The translations under genes and the position numbers were made by a program. A stretch of 6,142 bases of DNA. It comes from Deltaproteobacteria bacterium (GTDB lineage Bacteria > Bdellovibrionota > UBA1018). Location of the stretch: contig JACQAU010000282.1 in NCBI GenBank assembly GCA_016194835.1, positions 1 through 6,142 of the forward strand. The letters are read 5' to 3'. Position 1 is the stretch's first letter. Each line of letters opens with the position of its first letter. The notes beneath the pieces are model-generated. The model saw only the letters and a list, made by a program, of their open reading frames with translations. It was not told the DNA's origin and made no database searches. Positions 5,815 through 6,142 of the stretch are shown here, in pieces.

Positions 5815-5838
5815 GAAGTTATGTTTATAAAATAATAA

Positions 5839-5867
5839 TTGACTAAATAAGTTTATTATATTAAAAA
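5839..5867 (+). promoter_or_regulatory. Possible divergent promoter
   Basis: TTGACT (5839-5844) matches five of six -35 bases. With a 17-bp spacer, TAAAAA (5862-5867) is a weak -10. A better -10, TATATT (5857-5862), is only 12 bp away, too close for sigma70. It would drive the small plus-strand reading frame at 5940. Confidence 0.3.
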
Positions 5868-5939
5868 TATACACCTCTTGTGTTGCGTGACGAGAACTTA
5901 CTGAGTGTGTTGGAGTTGAGCGAGAAGTGAAAGGTGGTT

Positions 5940-6005
5940 ATGCAAATGTTGAAAAGTAAGAACAATATCTTAATAGTCCCTGCAATTATTATTCTTTTGT
6001 CGTAA
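5940..6005 (+). CDS. Small hydrophobic peptide ORF, 21 residues
   Basis: From ATG 5940 to TAA 6003-6005 the frame encodes a basic start (MQMLKSKNN) followed by a hydrophobic stretch ILIVPAIIILLS. This resembles a one-pass membrane micropeptide or a signal peptide cut short by a stop. AAAGGTGG at 5930-5937 is a well placed ribosome site. A GTG-started frame at 5880-5930 (16 codons) ends in a TGA just in front of that site, so the two could be coupled. Flanking sequence to the left is very AT-rich, while 5871-5960 is more mixed, as a coding relic might be. I do not recognise either peptide. Chance occurrence cannot be excluded. Confidence 0.3.
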   Translation: MQMLKSKNNILIVPAIIILLS

Positions 6006-6017
6006 CTAGTCAGCAAT

Positions 6018-6142
6018 TTAATATGGTACCCAGGTGGAGACGGGAACACCTAATTGTTGATTAGTAGCATTTTTTAAACTACAAAAGTTGGCAGCTTTCC
6101 TTGGAACAAGAGCTTCAACGCTTCCGTTGGGCTGAATCCATT
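6018..6142 (-). CDS. C-terminal 40 codons of an unidentified gene, running off the window
   Basis: The minus-strand frame entering from the right edge is open for 40 codons and ends in TAA at 6018-6020. Its product ends QLGVPVSTWVPY and contains VEALVPRKAANFCSLKN. The mixed composition, the tryptophans near both ends and the lack of codon bias towards AT suggest a real coding end, possibly of an exported beta-rich protein. I cannot name the family. It would converge on the small plus-strand frame ending at 6005, 12 bp away, and point the same way as icd. Confidence 0.5.
   Translation of the reverse strand, partial: WIQPNGSVEALVPRKAANFCSLKNATNQQLGVPVSTWVPY

Noticed and set aside
5861..6049. 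62-codon minus-strand frame with a hydrophobic middle
   Set aside because: It has no ribosome site, overlaps the better-supported coding end at 6018-6142 in another frame, and lies antisense to the small plus-strand frame; its composition just reflects AT-rich DNA.

Overview
The window reads as an AT-rich (roughly 40% GC) Gram-negative bacterial chromosome fragment. Two exported proteins with signal peptides, one of them probably an outer-membrane beta-barrel, point to a diderm. A low-GC proteobacterium-like or Bdellovibrionota-like host would fit, but that is only an impression and no marker here settles it. Three TCA-cycle genes dominate, all on the minus strand: icd (4394-5719), mdh (1360-2304) and sucC (from 1234 leftward). 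They cover isocitrate to 2-oxoglutarate, malate/oxaloacetate interconversion, and the beta subunit of succinyl-CoA synthetase. The genes mdh and sucC look co-transcribed from the 2305-2713 intergenic region. The gene icd has its own promoter at about 5786-5814.

Left edge (1-283): the end of an unknown plus-strand gene overlaps by ATGA the start of an amidase_3-type N-acetylmuramoyl-L-alanine amidase. The amidase stops being readable exactly where sucC, coming from the other side, loses its C-terminal part. Bases 251-280 make sense in both genes, which suggests either an assembly chimera through a short shared word or a real rearrangement. Neither gene is intact here.

Middle: between mdh and sucC lies a 101-nt near-palindrome built from GTTA/CAG words. 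Upstream of mdh, a 409-bp divergent intergenic region holds twin GTTTCC/GGAAAC dyads, two adjacent strong hairpins and a good sigma70-type promoter for a small exported glycine-rich protein (2714-3250). That gene converges on, and overlaps by 24 bp, a secreted endonuclease/exonuclease/phosphatase (EEP) family protein (3227-4120).

Between the EEP gene and icd is a 57-codon minus-strand mini-gene (4163-4336). Its last ~44 residues look like the C-terminal tail of an S41 (C-terminal processing) peptidase placed directly behind a start and a short hydrophobic leader, as if the catalytic core had been deleted.

Right edge (5720-6142): the icd promoter, a possible divergent promoter with a 21-residue hydrophobic mini-ORF, and the last 40 codons of an unidentified minus-strand gene running off the window. 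I see no RNA genes, CRISPR array, insertion sequence or defence system. The most unusual items are the mini-gene remnant, the amidase/sucC junction and the structured intergenic elements.
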